Shown here in pieces: positions 14,198-14,352 of a stretch of 14,352 nt of DNA. The notes below the pieces were generated by a model. The model did no database searches. It was not told the DNA's origin and saw nothing but the letters and a program-made list of their open reading frames with translations. The translations under genes and the position numbers were made by a program. Source of the DNA: Kosmotogaceae bacterium UBA1373 (lineage in GTDB: Bacteria > Thermotogota > Thermotogae > Petrotogales > Kosmotogaceae); the NCBI GenBank assembly GCA_002305955.1, contig DBRH01000084.1, positions 15,747 through 30,098 of the forward strand. Direction: 5' to 3'. Each line of letters starts with the position of its first letter. The stretch's first letter is position 1.

Positions 14198-14352
14198 CAA
14201 TCTCTCTTCGAGTCTGGCCAGCTCTTCCCGGCTCAACTTCAGATCTTCTCTCTGCTTTTTCAGAAAAGCCAGTACAGATTCGCTTTCGCCGAGACCGGCA
14301 TCTTTCCACATGAAGGCTATAGTTTCAGGATCCACGGTACCATCTAGAGCGA
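14183..14352 (-). CDS. Unrecognised protein, C-terminal 55 residues (5' end outside window)
   Basis: A minus-strand frame is open from the window edge to a TGA at 14183-14185. It gives 55 residues, beginning ALDGTVDPETIAFMWKDAGL and ending in a highly charged helix rich in Glu, Lys, Arg and Leu (REELARLEERLKRG). The composition looks like a real protein C-terminus with a coiled-coil or helical tail, and codon choice (AGA, GAA, CTG) matches the neighbours. It converges on the M32 gene, with 6 nt between the stop codons. I do not recognise the family from this fragment and give no function. Confidence 0.6.
   Translation of the reverse strand, partial: ALDGTVDPETIAFMWKDAGLGESESVLAFLKKQREDLKLSREELARLEERLKRGP

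Overview
This window looks like a piece of a Thermotogota chromosome, most likely from the Mesotoga/Kosmotoga side of the phylum. The basis is the Thermotoga-like ribosomal and RNA polymerase proteins, the heavy use of AGA/AGG (Arg) and ATA (Ile) codons, and the large insertions in the beta' subunit. G+C is roughly one half by eye, which fits Mesotoga better than Thermotoga or Kosmotoga. The genus call is an inference from memory; no database search was run.

Left part (1-9160): the conserved ribosomal protein / RNA polymerase block, all on the plus strand. It holds the 3' part of rplJ (L10), then rplL (L7/L12), rpoB (beta) and rpoC (beta'). The rplL-rpoB gap is the most information-rich non-coding stretch. 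It has a good sigma-A type promoter (TTGATT-16-TATAAT), directly followed by a perfect 15-nt inverted repeat that would sit at the very 5' end of an rpoB transcript, and then the rpoB Shine-Dalgarno. A strong intrinsic terminator closes the block after rpoC. beta' (1566 aa) carries about three insertions compared with the compact Bacillus-type protein. One of them contains a short motif also found in beta.

Middle part (9160-12636): a tightly coupled three-gene operon for an ABC importer of the BmpA/NupOPQ (purine nucleoside-type) family. It encodes a double ATPase and two unequal permeases, with gene overlaps of 4 and 8 nt. No substrate-binding lipoprotein gene is next to it in this window.

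Right part (12637-14352): a family M32 (carboxypeptidase Taq-type) zinc metallopeptidase gene, with its own extended -10 promoter (TGaTATAAT) in the short gap after the permease gene. It ends 6 nt from the stop codon of a convergent, truncated and unrecognised minus-strand gene. A GC-rich terminator hairpin spans both stop regions.

No tRNA or rRNA genes, CRISPR arrays, mobile elements or phage genes were seen, and there is no gene-free stretch longer than about 110 bases. I found no convincing undescribed system. The points most worth a second look are the 5'-terminal hairpin of the rpoB transcript, the insertions in beta', the shared beta/beta' motif, and the Asn at the rifampicin-site position equivalent to E. 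coli beta His526.
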